A stretch of 44,223 nt of DNA from Streptomyces longispororuber (GTDB lineage: Bacteria > Actinomycetota > Actinomycetes > Streptomycetales > Streptomycetaceae): assembly GCF_024448165.1 (NCBI RefSeq), contig NZ_JAMOLN010000065.1, positions 1 through 44,223 on the forward strand. The letters are read 5' to 3'. The notes under the pieces were generated by a model, which was given only the letters and a program-made list of their open reading frames with translations, searched no databases and was not told where the DNA came from. The translations under genes and the position numbers were made by a program. Positions 9,301 to 16,170 of the stretch are shown here, in pieces; position 1 is the stretch's first letter; each line of letters opens with the position of its first letter.

Positions 9301-10304
9301 TGCTCGGCCTCCGACTTGGTGGCCTCGGCCTCCTTGGTGGCCTCCTGCACCAGGCGGGCGACCTGCTCCTTGGCCGTCCGGGTGCGCTGCTCGTTCGCGG
9401 ACTCGGCGCTCGCGAGCTGCTTGGCCGCGGCGTCCTTGGCCTCCGCGAGCACCTTGTCGGCCTCGGCACGCGCCTCGCGCAGCGCGGTGTCCGCCTCGGC
9501 GATCTTCTGCTCGGCGGCCCGGCTCAGTTCGCTGGACTGGCGGCGCGCGGCGTCCGACTCGGCCGTCGTCGACGTGCGCAGCTGCTCGGCGTGGTCCGTG
9601 GCCTCCTGCGCCTGGGTGGACGCGGCGTTCAGCAGGCGCTCGGCGTCCTGCCGCGCGCGGGCCAGGATCGCCTGGGCCTCCGCGCGGGCGCTCTCCGCCT
9701 CGCCGGTCAGCCGCCGACTGGCCTCGGCGGCGACCCGCTCGGCCTCCGTGCGGGCGGCGGCGAGGGCCTGGTCGGCCTCGGCGCGGGACTCGTCGAGCAG
9801 CCGGCGGGCCTGCTGCTCGGTGCGGGCGCGCAGCTGCTCGGCCCACTGCACGTTCTCGTTCACGTGCGTCTCGACCGTGCGGCGGCGCTCGGCCAGCTCC
9901 TGGTCGAGCTGCTGGCGCCGGTTGACCGCCTCCGTGTGCAGCTCGGACTGCAGCCGCGACTGCTGCTCGGCGTGCTCCTGGAGGATCCGCTGCGTCTGCG
10001 CACGGGCCTCGCGCAGCTCGCGCTCGGCATCGGCGCGCAGCTGGTCGGCCTGGATCTGGGCGTTCCGCAGCAGCTGCTCGGCCTGGTAGCCGATGTCAGC
10101 CCCGTCATAGGCAGGCCGGGACGCGAGGCTGCGGCGCGCCTCGTGCAGCTTGGCGCGCAACACCTCCACCTGGTAGCCCAGGTCCTCGGCGTGCTGGACG
10201 GCCTTCTCCCGCTCGGTCTTCAGCCGCTCCATCTCGGCTTCGAACCGCGAGAGATGGTCGGTCTCAGCCGGCCGCCGGCCGTCCTGGCTCTCGTAGCCCC
10301 GCAC
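6318..10304 (-). CDS. scy: Scy, polarisome coiled-coil scaffold protein
   Basis: Scy organises the tip-organising centre of Streptomyces hyphae, recruiting DivIVA and FilP and setting branch sites. The product, about 1,328 residues, is almost entirely coiled coil. After a distinct head (VRGYESQ...DHLSRFEAEMERLKTE, then EDLGYQVEVLRAKLHEA) come more than 1,100 residues of repeats of the type AEAERxRAEA, TEAERLKTEA and ADADELR. The tail ends with a Gly/Ser/Thr/Lys-rich segment. I chose GTG 10304 because VRGYESQ is, from memory, the family N-terminus. A TTG at 10334 would add ten residues and has a better Shine-Dalgarno sequence (AGGA, 5 nt away), so the start is unsettled. The antisense strand is open over nearly the whole gene, a compositional by-product of the GC-rich repeats. 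Corresponds to SCO5397. Confidence 0.93.
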   Translation of the reverse strand: MRGYESQDGRRPAETDHLSRFEAEMERLKTEREKAVQHAEDLGYQVEVLRAKLHEARRSLASRPAYDGADIGYQAEQLLRNAQIQADQLRADAERELREARAQTQRILQEHAEQQSRLQSELHTEAVNRRQQLDQELAERRRTVETHVNENVQWAEQLRARTEQQARRLLDESRAEADQALAAARTEAERVAAEASRRLTGEAESARAEAQAILARARQDAERLLNAASTQAQEATDHAEQLRTSTTAESDAARRQSSELSRAAEQKIAEADTALREARAEADKVLAEAKDAAAKQLASAESANEQRTRTAKEQVARLVQEATKEAEATKSEAEQTVATARAEADKVIAEAKEKARTVTAEETAGELAKAARTAEDVLNKASEEAQSTTRAAAEEAERIRAEAEAEADRLRSEAHDIAEQLKGTAKDDTKEYRAKTVELQEEARRLRGEAEQLRAEAVEEGERIRAEARREAVQQIEEAASTAEQLLAKAKADADELRGAASTESERVRTEAIERATSLRKQAEETLERTRAEAERHRAEAEEQAEATKADAERAAQSLKEETERAISARQDEAARELTRLHTEAEERLTASETTLNDARAEAERQRREAADEADRLRAEAAERARTLQAQAETEAERLRTEAASDASTTRSEAENVAIRLRTEAATEAERLKTEAQESADRIRAEAQTAAERISAEAAETLAAAQEEATRRRREAEETLGSARQEADQERERAREQSEELLAVARARVDEAQTEATRLVEEADRRATEMVSTAEQTAQQVRDSVSGLQEQAQEEIAGLRSAAEHAAERTKQEAQEEADRVRSDAYAERERATEDANRVRGEAAAESEAAKSLAERTVSEAIAESERLRTDASEHAQRVRTEVADLRTGADQDASRTRAEAREDANRIRSDAAAQADTLITEATSEADRLTTETNAEAERVRAESTAKAEELIGTATAEAERLRAESTAAAEQLTTDTRTEAERVRAESVAKAEKLISDATGDAERLRAEAAETVGSAQQHAERMRTESERVKAEAAQEADRITSAARDEAERTLDEARKDANKRRTEAAEQVDKLITESAAEADKLTREALEAAQKTTADAEAQADTMVGAARSEADRLVAEGTVEGNARVEKARTDADELLVGARRDATQIRERAEELRDRITGEIDELHERARRESAEAMKNAGERCDALVKAAEEQLTEAQTKAKDLLNDANSEAGKVRIAAVKKAEGLLKEAEQKKAELTREAEKLRADAEAEASSMIEKGQRELDVLVRRREDINAEISRVQDVLEALESFETPSGGGGKDGGVKAGATAGATRSGGKGSEG

Positions 10305-10475
10305 TGCGCGGTCCCATCCGTCCCCTGGTCGCAAGTTCTTCCTTACGAGCCCCGTCCGTCCGCCGAACGGGGCCCCCGGGGAATGGTGTCAGATCGAACA
10401 AGACGGCGCTGTCGGACCTTCGCCTTGCCGTCCGACTGCCCCGACCTCGTCCCCCGATACCCGGACCCCGGCCCA

Positions 10476-10501
10476 CGACTGCCCGTTGGAGGCGGCAGTC
10501 G
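10476..10501 (-). terminator. hairpin downstream of mce
   Basis: CGACTGCC (10476-10483) pairs with GGCAGTCG (10494-10501) around a 10-nt loop, 34 bp past the mce stop. No T-tract follows, as is common for Streptomyces terminators. It also lies in the upstream region of scy. Confidence 0.45.
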
Positions 10502-10534
10502 CCCCCCAACCCTACCGGCCCGAGTATGTGGAGG

Positions 10535-10975
10535 TCAGTGCTCCGCCGAGTCCTGGGGTGCGGCGGTGACGAGTTCGGTCAGCACGCCGTGGCAGTCCTT
10601 GGGATGCAGGAACGTGATGCGCGACCCCATCGAGCCCCGGCGGGGCTCCTCGTACAGGACGCGTACGCCCTTGTCCTTGATGTCGGCCGCGTCCCCGTCG
10701 ACGTCCGCGGTGCCGAAGGCGATGTGGTGCACGCCCTCGCCGTTCTTGGCGAGCCACTTGCCGACCGCGGAGTCCTCGCGGGTCGGTTCGAGCAGCTGGA
10801 GGTAGGAGGCGCCGCCGTCGCTCGTCTCATTGATCTTGAGCATGGCCTCGCGCACGCCCTGCTCCTCGTTGACCTCGGAGTGATACACCTCGAAGCCGTA
10901 CGTGGCCCGGTAGAACTCGACGGTCTTGTCGAGGTCGAAGCAGGCGATCCCGATGTGGTCGATTCGCGTCAGCAT
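10535..10975 (-). CDS. mce: methylmalonyl-CoA epimerase
   Basis: Interconverts (2R)- and (2S)-methylmalonyl-CoA, linking propionyl-CoA and mutase reactions. The 146-residue product is a single vicinal-oxygen-chelate (glyoxalase) fold. The metal-ligand motifs are visible: RIDHIGIACFDLD near the N-terminus (first His), EGVHHIAFGTADVD in the middle (second His) and the PKDCHGVLTELV end carrying the C-terminal acidic ligand. ATG 10975 gives the standard N-terminus MLTRIDHIG. Longer in-frame starts upstream would add non-homologous residues. It diverges from the thiolase gene, and the 137-bp gap should hold promoters for both. Confident. Confidence 0.95.
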   Translation of the reverse strand: MLTRIDHIGIACFDLDKTVEFYRATYGFEVYHSEVNEEQGVREAMLKINETSDGGASYLQLLEPTREDSAVGKWLAKNGEGVHHIAFGTADVDGDAADIKDKGVRVLYEEPRRGSMGSRITFLHPKDCHGVLTELVTAAPQDSAEH

Positions 10976-11112
10976 GCTGTAAGTGCAGCGCGATCCACGG
11001 TGATTACGCAACGTGCGCGCGATCACACCGTCGCGCCGATGACGTGCGGGGTACCGCTCAGTACATTCGAGTAAACCCTCGTTCACTCCTCATCTCCAAG
11101 GGGCCGTGCCTC

Positions 11113-12315
11113 ATGTCAGGAACGACCGGTACCACCTCAGTGATCGTCGCGGGCGCGCGGACGCCCATGGGCCGTCTGCTCGGCTCGCTCAAGTCCTTCT
11201 CCGGAGCCGACCTCGGCGGCTTCGCGATCAAGGCCGCCATCGACCGTGCGGGGATCGGTGGCGACCAGGTGCAGTACGTGATCATGGGCCAGGTGCTGCA
11301 GGCCGGGGCAGGGCAGATCCCGGCACGTCAGGCCGCCGTCAAGGCCGGGATCCCGATGAACGTGCCGGCGCTCACCATCAACAAGGTGTGCCTGTCCGGC
11401 CTCGACGCCATCGCGCTCGCCGACCAGCTCATCCGTGCAGGTGAGTTCGACGTCGTCGTCGCCGGTGGCCAGGAGTCCATGACCAACGCCCCGCACCTGC
11501 TGCCGAAGTCCCGCGAGGGCTACAAGTACGGCGCGGTCGAGATGCTCGACGCGATGGCGTACGACGGTCTGACCGACTCCTTCGAGAACATCCCGATGGG
11601 CGCCTCGACGGAGAAGCACAACACCCGCCTCGGCATCGCCCGCCCCGAGCAGGACGAGGTCGCCGCCCTCTCCCACCAGCGGGCCGCGGCCGCGCAGAAG
11701 AACGGCCTGTTCGAGGCCGAGATCACGCCCGTCGAGATCCCGCCGCGCAAGGGCGAGCCGGTCCTCTTCAGCAAGGACGAGGGCATCCGCGCCGAGACGA
11801 CCGCCGAGTCGCTCGGCAAGCTGCGCCCGGCCTTCGCCAAGGACGGCACGATCACCGCCGGCACCTCGTCGCAGATCTCGGACGGCGCCGCCGCCGTGGT
11901 CGTGATGAGCAAGGCCAAGGCGCAGGAGCTCGGCCTCGACTGGATCGCCGAGATCGGCGCGCACGGCAACGTGGCGGGCCCGGACAACTCCCTCCAGTCC
12001 CAGCCGTCGAACGCGATCCAGCACGCCCTGAAGAAGGAGGGCATCGGCGTCGAGGACCTCGACCTCATCGAGATCAACGAGGCCTTCGCGGCGGTCGCCG
12101 TGCAGTCAATGAAGGACCTCGGGGTGTCCTCGGAAAAGGTGAACGTCAACGGCGGCGCCATTGCCCTGGGTCACCCGATCGGGATGTCCGGCGCCCGTAT
12201 CGTGCTGCACCTCGCCCTCGAACTGAAGCGGCGGGGCGGCGGCATCGGCGCGGCCGCGCTGTGCGGCGGCGGCGGCCAGGGTGACGCGCTCGTCGTGCGG
12301 GTACCCAAGGCGTAG
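11113..12315 (+). CDS. acetyl-CoA C-acetyltransferase (thiolase)
   Basis: Catalyses reversible Claisen condensation of acetyl-CoA to acetoacetyl-CoA, or thiolysis. The 400-residue length is standard. Catalytic residues are present: the nucleophile Cys93 in NKVCLSGLDA, His354 in ALGHPIGMSG, and Cys384, which sits in LCGGGGQGD rather than the usual C-I/V-GGGMG. ATG 11113 follows AAGGGG at a suitable distance. It diverges from mce and is followed 52 bp later by meaB. This fits a butyryl-/methylmalonyl-CoA metabolic cluster feeding precursors, although a role in poly-3-hydroxybutyrate or fatty-acid turnover is equally possible. Confidence 0.94.
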   Translation: MSGTTGTTSVIVAGARTPMGRLLGSLKSFSGADLGGFAIKAAIDRAGIGGDQVQYVIMGQVLQAGAGQIPARQAAVKAGIPMNVPALTINKVCLSGLDAIALADQLIRAGEFDVVVAGGQESMTNAPHLLPKSREGYKYGAVEMLDAMAYDGLTDSFENIPMGASTEKHNTRLGIARPEQDEVAALSHQRAAAAQKNGLFEAEITPVEIPPRKGEPVLFSKDEGIRAETTAESLGKLRPAFAKDGTITAGTSSQISDGAAAVVVMSKAKAQELGLDWIAEIGAHGNVAGPDNSLQSQPSNAIQHALKKEGIGVEDLDLIEINEAFAAVAVQSMKDLGVSSEKVNVNGGAIALGHPIGMSGARIVLHLALELKRRGGGIGAAALCGGGGQGDALVVRVPKA

Positions 12316-12367
12316 CCGACCCCGTCCCCGGTGGTTGTGGATTGTGGCTTGAGCGAACGGAGCTGTG

Positions 12368-13324
12368 ATGCAGGACGTCCCCACGCTGGTCGCCCAGGCG
12401 AGGGAGGGCAGGCCGCGGGCCGTGGCCCGGCTGATCTCGCTCGTGGAGGGGGCGTCCCCGCAGCTGCGTGACGTCATGGCCGCGCTGGCGCCACTGACGG
12501 GCAACGCGTACGTGGTCGGGCTCACCGGATCGCCCGGCGTCGGCAAGTCGACGTCGACGTCGGCCCTGGTGAGCGCGTACCGGCGGGCCGGGAAGCGGGT
12601 CGGCGTGCTGGCCGTCGACCCGTCCTCGCCGTTCAGCGGCGGCGCCCTGCTCGGCGACCGGGTGCGGATGTCGGAGCACGCCTCCGACCCGGGCGTCTAC
12701 ATCCGCTCGATGGCCACCCGCGGCCACCTCGGCGGCCTCGCCTGGGCCGCGCCGCAGGCGATCCGGGTGCTCGACGCGGCGGGCTGCGACGTCGTCCTCG
12801 TCGAGACCGTGGGCGTCGGCCAGTCCGAGGTCGAGATCGCCTCGCAGGCGGACACCAGCGTCGTGCTCCTCGCGCCCGGCATGGGCGACGGGATCCAGGC
12901 CGCGAAGGCCGGGATCCTGGAGATCGGCGACGTGTACGTGGTCAACAAGGCGGACCGGGACGGCGCGGACGCCACCGCCCGCGAGCTCAACCACATGCTG
13001 GGGCTCGGCGAGTCCCGCGGCCCCGGCGACTGGCGGCCGCCGATCGTGAAGACCGTCGCCGCGCGCGGCGAGGGCATCGACGAGGTCGTCGAGGCGCTGG
13101 AGAAGCACCGCGCGTGGATGGAGGAGCGCGGGGTGCTCGCCGAGCGCCGGGCGGCGCGGGCCGCCCGCGAGGTCGAGACGATCGCCGTGACCGCCCTGCG
13201 CGAGCGCATCGGCGACCTCTCCGGCGACCGGCGGCTCGGCGCGCTGGCCGAGCGAATCGTGGCCGGTGAGCTCGATCCCTACCGGGCGGCGGACGAGCTG
13301 GTGGAGGGCCTCACCGGTTCCTGA
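12368..13324 (+). CDS. meaB: MeaB-type GTPase, chaperone of adenosylcobalamin mutases
   Basis: This G3E-family P-loop GTPase protects and reloads B12-dependent acyl-CoA mutases such as methylmalonyl-CoA or isobutyryl-CoA mutase. In the 318-residue product the Walker A GSPGVGKS is at residues 54-61, followed by LAVDPSSPFSGGALLGDRVRM (switch region), VDxVLVETVGVGQSE (Walker B/G3) and NKADRDGA (G4, NKxD). The ATG at 12368 is preferred over the overlapping GTG at 12365 because GGAG lies 5 nt before it. It is downstream of the thiolase in the same direction and likely co-transcribed. The mutase it serves may be IcmA, 15 kb away. Confidence 0.95.
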   Translation: MQDVPTLVAQAREGRPRAVARLISLVEGASPQLRDVMAALAPLTGNAYVVGLTGSPGVGKSTSTSALVSAYRRAGKRVGVLAVDPSSPFSGGALLGDRVRMSEHASDPGVYIRSMATRGHLGGLAWAAPQAIRVLDAAGCDVVLVETVGVGQSEVEIASQADTSVVLLAPGMGDGIQAAKAGILEIGDVYVVNKADRDGADATARELNHMLGLGESRGPGDWRPPIVKTVAARGEGIDEVVEALEKHRAWMEERGVLAERRAARAAREVETIAVTALRERIGDLSGDRRLGALAERIVAGELDPYRAADELVEGLTGS

Positions 13325-13340
13325 CCCCCTGTCCGTTCCG

Positions 13341-13363
13341 GCCGCACCCTGTTACGGTGCGGC
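13341..13363. terminator. hairpin between meaB and MFS gene
   Basis: GCCGCACC (13341-13348) pairs with GGTGCGGC (13356-13363) around a 7-nt loop, 17 bp after the meaB stop. It is followed by CATGTCTTT, so the T-tract is poor. It likely ends the thiolase-meaB transcript. Confidence 0.55.
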
Positions 13364-13451
13364 CATGTCTTTCCTCCGTGCATAGAGAACTCCGGTGCGT
13401 CCACGCCCCGTTGAGCTCTCCCCGCATGCTTCGTTCCGGAGGAAACCCACC

Positions 13452-14687
13452 ATGTACGCCGCCGTGTTGCGGACCCCGTACGCCCTGCGCACCTTTGGCG
13501 CCGCCCTGCTCGGGCGCCTCTCGTACGGGACCGTCGCCCTCTCCCTGATGCTCGCCGTGACCGCCGCCACCGGCTCCTACGCCGTCGCGGGCGCGGTCAT
13601 GGCGCTCTACGGCGCCGCCAGCGTGCTCCTGTCACCGCTGCGCGCCCTGCTCATCGACCGGTACGGGCCGCGCCGCGCGCTGCCCCCGATGGCCCTGTCG
13701 TACGCCGCGCTGCTCGCGGTCCTCGCCACCGTCGCCTGGCGCCCCGGGGCGCCAGGCTGGCTGCTCGTGGCGCTCGCCCTGCCGACCGGGGCGCTCACCC
13801 CGCCGCTCGGGCCCACGATGCGCACCGTGTGGGGCCGGCTGCTGTCCGACCGGCGGCTGCTGCAGCGGGCCTACAGCCTCGACGGGGTCGCCGAGGAACT
13901 GCTCCTGGTGTGCGGACCGCTGCTCGTGGGGGTGCTGGTGCTGTGGGCGCCGGCCGCCTTCGGCGTCGCCCTGAGCGCCGGGCTCGTGGCCGTCGGGACG
14001 CTGGCGTTCGTCACCTCGCCCGCGGTGGCGGGGGTGGCGCCGGTGCCGAAGGCCGGGGGCCGGCGGACGGCCCGCGGGAAGATCGCGCGTGACCTGCGCC
14101 AGCCCGTGGTCGTGACGCTCGGGGTCGGGATCGCGCTCGGCGCGGCCGATCTGCTCGTCCTCGCGTTCGCGGAGGAGCGGGGGCGCGGCGGCTCGGCGGC
14201 GTGGATCCTGGCGGCGCTCTCGGCGGGCAGCGCGGTGGGCGGACTGCTCAACGGCGCCGTCGACTGGCGCGGGACGGCCCGCGCCCGGCTGCCGTTCCTG
14301 GCCGCGGGTCTGGCGGCGGCGCTCGGGGGTGCGGCGCTCGCGCCCGGGCTGCCCGCGCTGGCCCTGGCGGCGGCGTGCGTGGGCCTCTTCGTCGCGCCGG
14401 CCCTGACCACGGCGTACCTGATCGCGGACGAGTCAGTGGACGACGGTTTCCGTACGCAGGCCGGGGCGTGGGTCAACACGTCGCTGAACGCGGGCAGTTC
14501 GGCGGGCACGGCGGGAGTGGGCCTCCTGGTGGGCCACGCCCCGCTCCCGCTCTGCTTCGCGGCGGCGGCCCTGGCCCCCCTGGCGGCGGCGCTGCTCCCG
14601 AAGGGCGACGCGGCACCGGCGGCGGCCTTGCAACCCCAGGCGGCAGCCCGCCCAAGGGGCAGCCGATCAAGCAGCTCCGCCGATTGA
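13452..14687 (+). CDS. MFS transporter
   Basis: This 411-residue polytopic membrane protein has about twelve hydrophobic segments. The MFS loop 2-3 motif is recognisable in LLIDRYGPRRALPPMAL. The start ATG 13452 follows a strong GGAGGAAA. A GTG upstream (13395) would add 19 residues without support. The closest general type is a drug-efflux-like or uncharacterised MFS permease, and the substrate cannot be named. The final residues (SSSSAD) are encoded by the beginning of an intergenic-repeat-like sequence (14674 onward), so the stop codon is supplied by the repeat. Confidence 0.88.
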   Translation: MYAAVLRTPYALRTFGAALLGRLSYGTVALSLMLAVTAATGSYAVAGAVMALYGAASVLLSPLRALLIDRYGPRRALPPMALSYAALLAVLATVAWRPGAPGWLLVALALPTGALTPPLGPTMRTVWGRLLSDRRLLQRAYSLDGVAEELLLVCGPLLVGVLVLWAPAAFGVALSAGLVAVGTLAFVTSPAVAGVAPVPKAGGRRTARGKIARDLRQPVVVTLGVGIALGAADLLVLAFAEERGRGGSAAWILAALSAGSAVGGLLNGAVDWRGTARARLPFLAAGLAAALGGAALAPGLPALALAAACVGLFVAPALTTAYLIADESVDDGFRTQAGAWVNTSLNAGSSAGTAGVGLLVGHAPLPLCFAAAALAPLAAALLPKGDAAPAAALQPQAAARPRGSRSSSSAD

Positions 14688-14732
14688 GGAGCGGGGCCCG
14701 GGGCGGAGCCCCGAGACCGCACCCCGGTGCGG
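14674..14732. repeat. GC-rich hairpin repeat at MFS 3' end; bidirectional terminator
   Basis: GCTCC (14674-14678) pairs with GGAGC (14688-14692). CGGGGC (699-704 of the 14-kb line) pairs with GCCCCG (14708-14713) around GGA. CCGCAC (14717-14722) pairs with GTGCGG (14727-14732). The 'CTCCGCCGATTGAGGAGC' core resembles a repeat I know from many Streptomyces intergenic regions. It sits between convergent genes. Confidence 0.6.
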
Positions 14733-14740
14733 GGCAACCG

Positions 14741-15376
14741 TCAGTCGTCGTCACCGTGATCGTCCGACGACCGATCCGCGGTCACCGCACCCGACCGGAG
14801 GTCCACGTGCCAGTCGTGCTGCGTCCCGTCCGCCGAGGTCGTCTCGACCTCCCAGACCCGGACCGACCCGTCGTCGTCCGCGTCCACGGAGGTCACCGTG
14901 CCCTTGGCGGCACCGGCCCGGGCGGCGTCCGAGGCGGACGTCGACGCGTTCTTGAGCGCGTCGGCGACCCGCGCCGCCTCGGCCGCGTCGTCGCCGTCGC
15001 CGTCGTCATCGGCCTTCTCGACGTGCGACCCGAGGACCTTGCCCGTGCCGGGGTCGACCTCGACGTGATGCCAGGTGGAGCCGGAGCCGATGACGTCGAC
15101 GTCCCAGACCAGGCGGCCGTCGTCGGAGTCGAGGTCGGCGCCGGCCGCGACGCCCGACGTGTGCTTCAGGGCGGCGGCGATCGCGTCCTCGGCCTTGATC
15201 TTCGCGCCCTTCGCCTCGTTCGCGTTCTCCCGGGCGTCGCTGACACCGTCGTCGGTGACCCGCACGGTCGACCTCGACGGCTGGTCGTCGTCCGAGACGG
15301 CCACCGCGGTGGCGGTGCCCGCGCCCAGCAGGGCGACGGCGGCGATGGCGGAGATGACGGTCGTACGGCGCTTCAT
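14741..15376 (-). CDS. secreted PepSY-domain protein
   Basis: The 211-residue product has an N-terminal signal peptide (MKRRTTVISAIAAVALLGAGTA, residues 1-22, Ala-rich cleavage region). Two PepSY-like repeats follow: 'IKAEDAIAAAL...LVWDVDVIGSGSTWHHVEVDPGTGKVLG' and 'EAARVADALK...VWEVETTSADGTQHDWHVDLRSGAVT'. Acidic runs lie between the two domains (DDDGDGDD) and at the C-terminus (DDHGDDD). PepSY proteins act outside the membrane as inhibitory or accessory domains. This one diverges from a two-component system and the space between carries direct repeats, so it is probably a target and possibly a modulator of that system. Confidence 0.9.
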   Translation of the reverse strand: MKRRTTVISAIAAVALLGAGTATAVAVSDDDQPSRSTVRVTDDGVSDARENANEAKGAKIKAEDAIAAALKHTSGVAAGADLDSDDGRLVWDVDVIGSGSTWHHVEVDPGTGKVLGSHVEKADDDGDGDDAAEAARVADALKNASTSASDAARAGAAKGTVTSVDADDDGSVRVWEVETTSADGTQHDWHVDLRSGAVTADRSSDDHGDDD

Positions 15377-15438
15377 GAGGGTCTCCCTGTCGTTCTGCGG
15401 AGTTCGTGTCCGACGGGAACCAACCTGCCCGAGTGATC

Positions 15439-15475
15439 CTGAAGCCCCGCTGAAGGAGCCTGAAGAAGGCTTCAG
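15439..15475. promoter_or_regulatory. CTGAAG-repeat operator for the adjacent response regulator
   Basis: CTGAAG occurs at 15439, 15450 and 15460, that is with 11- and 10-bp spacing on one DNA face. The inverted CTTCAG is at 15470-15475. Direct repeats with about 11-bp period are the usual sites of OmpR/PhoB-type regulators. The block ends 23 bp before the regulator's start and 62 bp from the PepSY start, so both could be controlled. Confidence 0.7.
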
Positions 15476-15498
15476 GTTCGACCTGCCACCCTGGCCGC

Positions 15499-16170
15499 AT
15501 GCGCTTGCTGATTGTCGAGGACGAAAAGCGGCTCGCCCTGTCGCTCGCCAAGGGGCTCACCGCCGAGGGCTACGCCGTGGACGTGGTCCACGACGGCTCG
15601 GAGGGGCTGCACCGCGCGAGCGAGGGGGCGTACGACCTGGTCGTCCTCGACATCATGCTGCCCGGCATGAACGGCTACCGGGTCTGCGCCGCCCTGCGCG
15701 CCGCCGGCCACGACGTGCCGATCCTGATGCTGACCGCGAAGGACGGCGAGTACGACGAGGCGGAGGGGCTCGACACCGGCGCGGACGACTACCTGACGAA
15801 GCCGTTCTCGTACGTGGTGCTCGTCGCGCGCGTGAAGGCGCTGCTGCGGCGCCGGGGGAGCGCGGGCAGCGCGTCACCGGTGCACACGGTCGGGCCGTAC
15901 GCGGTGGACACCGCCGCCCGCCGGGTCACGCACGCCGACGACGGTGAGGTCGCCCTGACGGCGAAGGAGTTCTCGGTCCTGGAGCAGCTCGTCGTGCGCG
16001 CCGGGGAGGTCGTGTCGAAGGGCGACATCCTGGAGCACGTGTGGGACTTCGCCTACGAGGGCGACCCGAACATCGTCGAGGTGTACGTCAGCGCGCTGCG
16101 CCGCAAGCTCGGCGCCTCCCTGATCAGGACCGTGCGCGGCGCCGGCTACCGCCTGGAGGTCCCGCGATGA
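15499..16170 (+). CDS. OmpR-family response regulator
   Basis: The 223-residue product has an N-terminal receiver domain and a C-terminal winged helix. The phosphoacceptor is Asp51 in LVVLDIMLPG, the acidic pocket is ED at residues 7-8, the switch Thr is 79 and the conserved Lys is 101 in LTKPF. The DNA-binding domain includes LTAKEFSVLEQLVVRAGEVVS and ends in the typical IRTVRGAGYRLE. ATG 15499 is 23 bp after a repeat operator that it probably binds. Its stop overlaps the kinase start (ATGA), so the two are translationally coupled. Confidence 0.95.
   Translation: MRLLIVEDEKRLALSLAKGLTAEGYAVDVVHDGSEGLHRASEGAYDLVVLDIMLPGMNGYRVCAALRAAGHDVPILMLTAKDGEYDEAEGLDTGADDYLTKPFSYVVLVARVKALLRRRGSAGSASPVHTVGPYAVDTAARRVTHADDGEVALTAKEFSVLEQLVVRAGEVVSKGDILEHVWDFAYEGDPNIVEVYVSALRRKLGASLIRTVRGAGYRLEVPR

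Noticed and set aside
6520..10805. Very long open frames antisense to scy
   Set aside because: They are rich in Ser/Arg/Ala or Leu/Gly/Arg with no domain, and arise from the GC-biased codons of the coiled-coil repeats.
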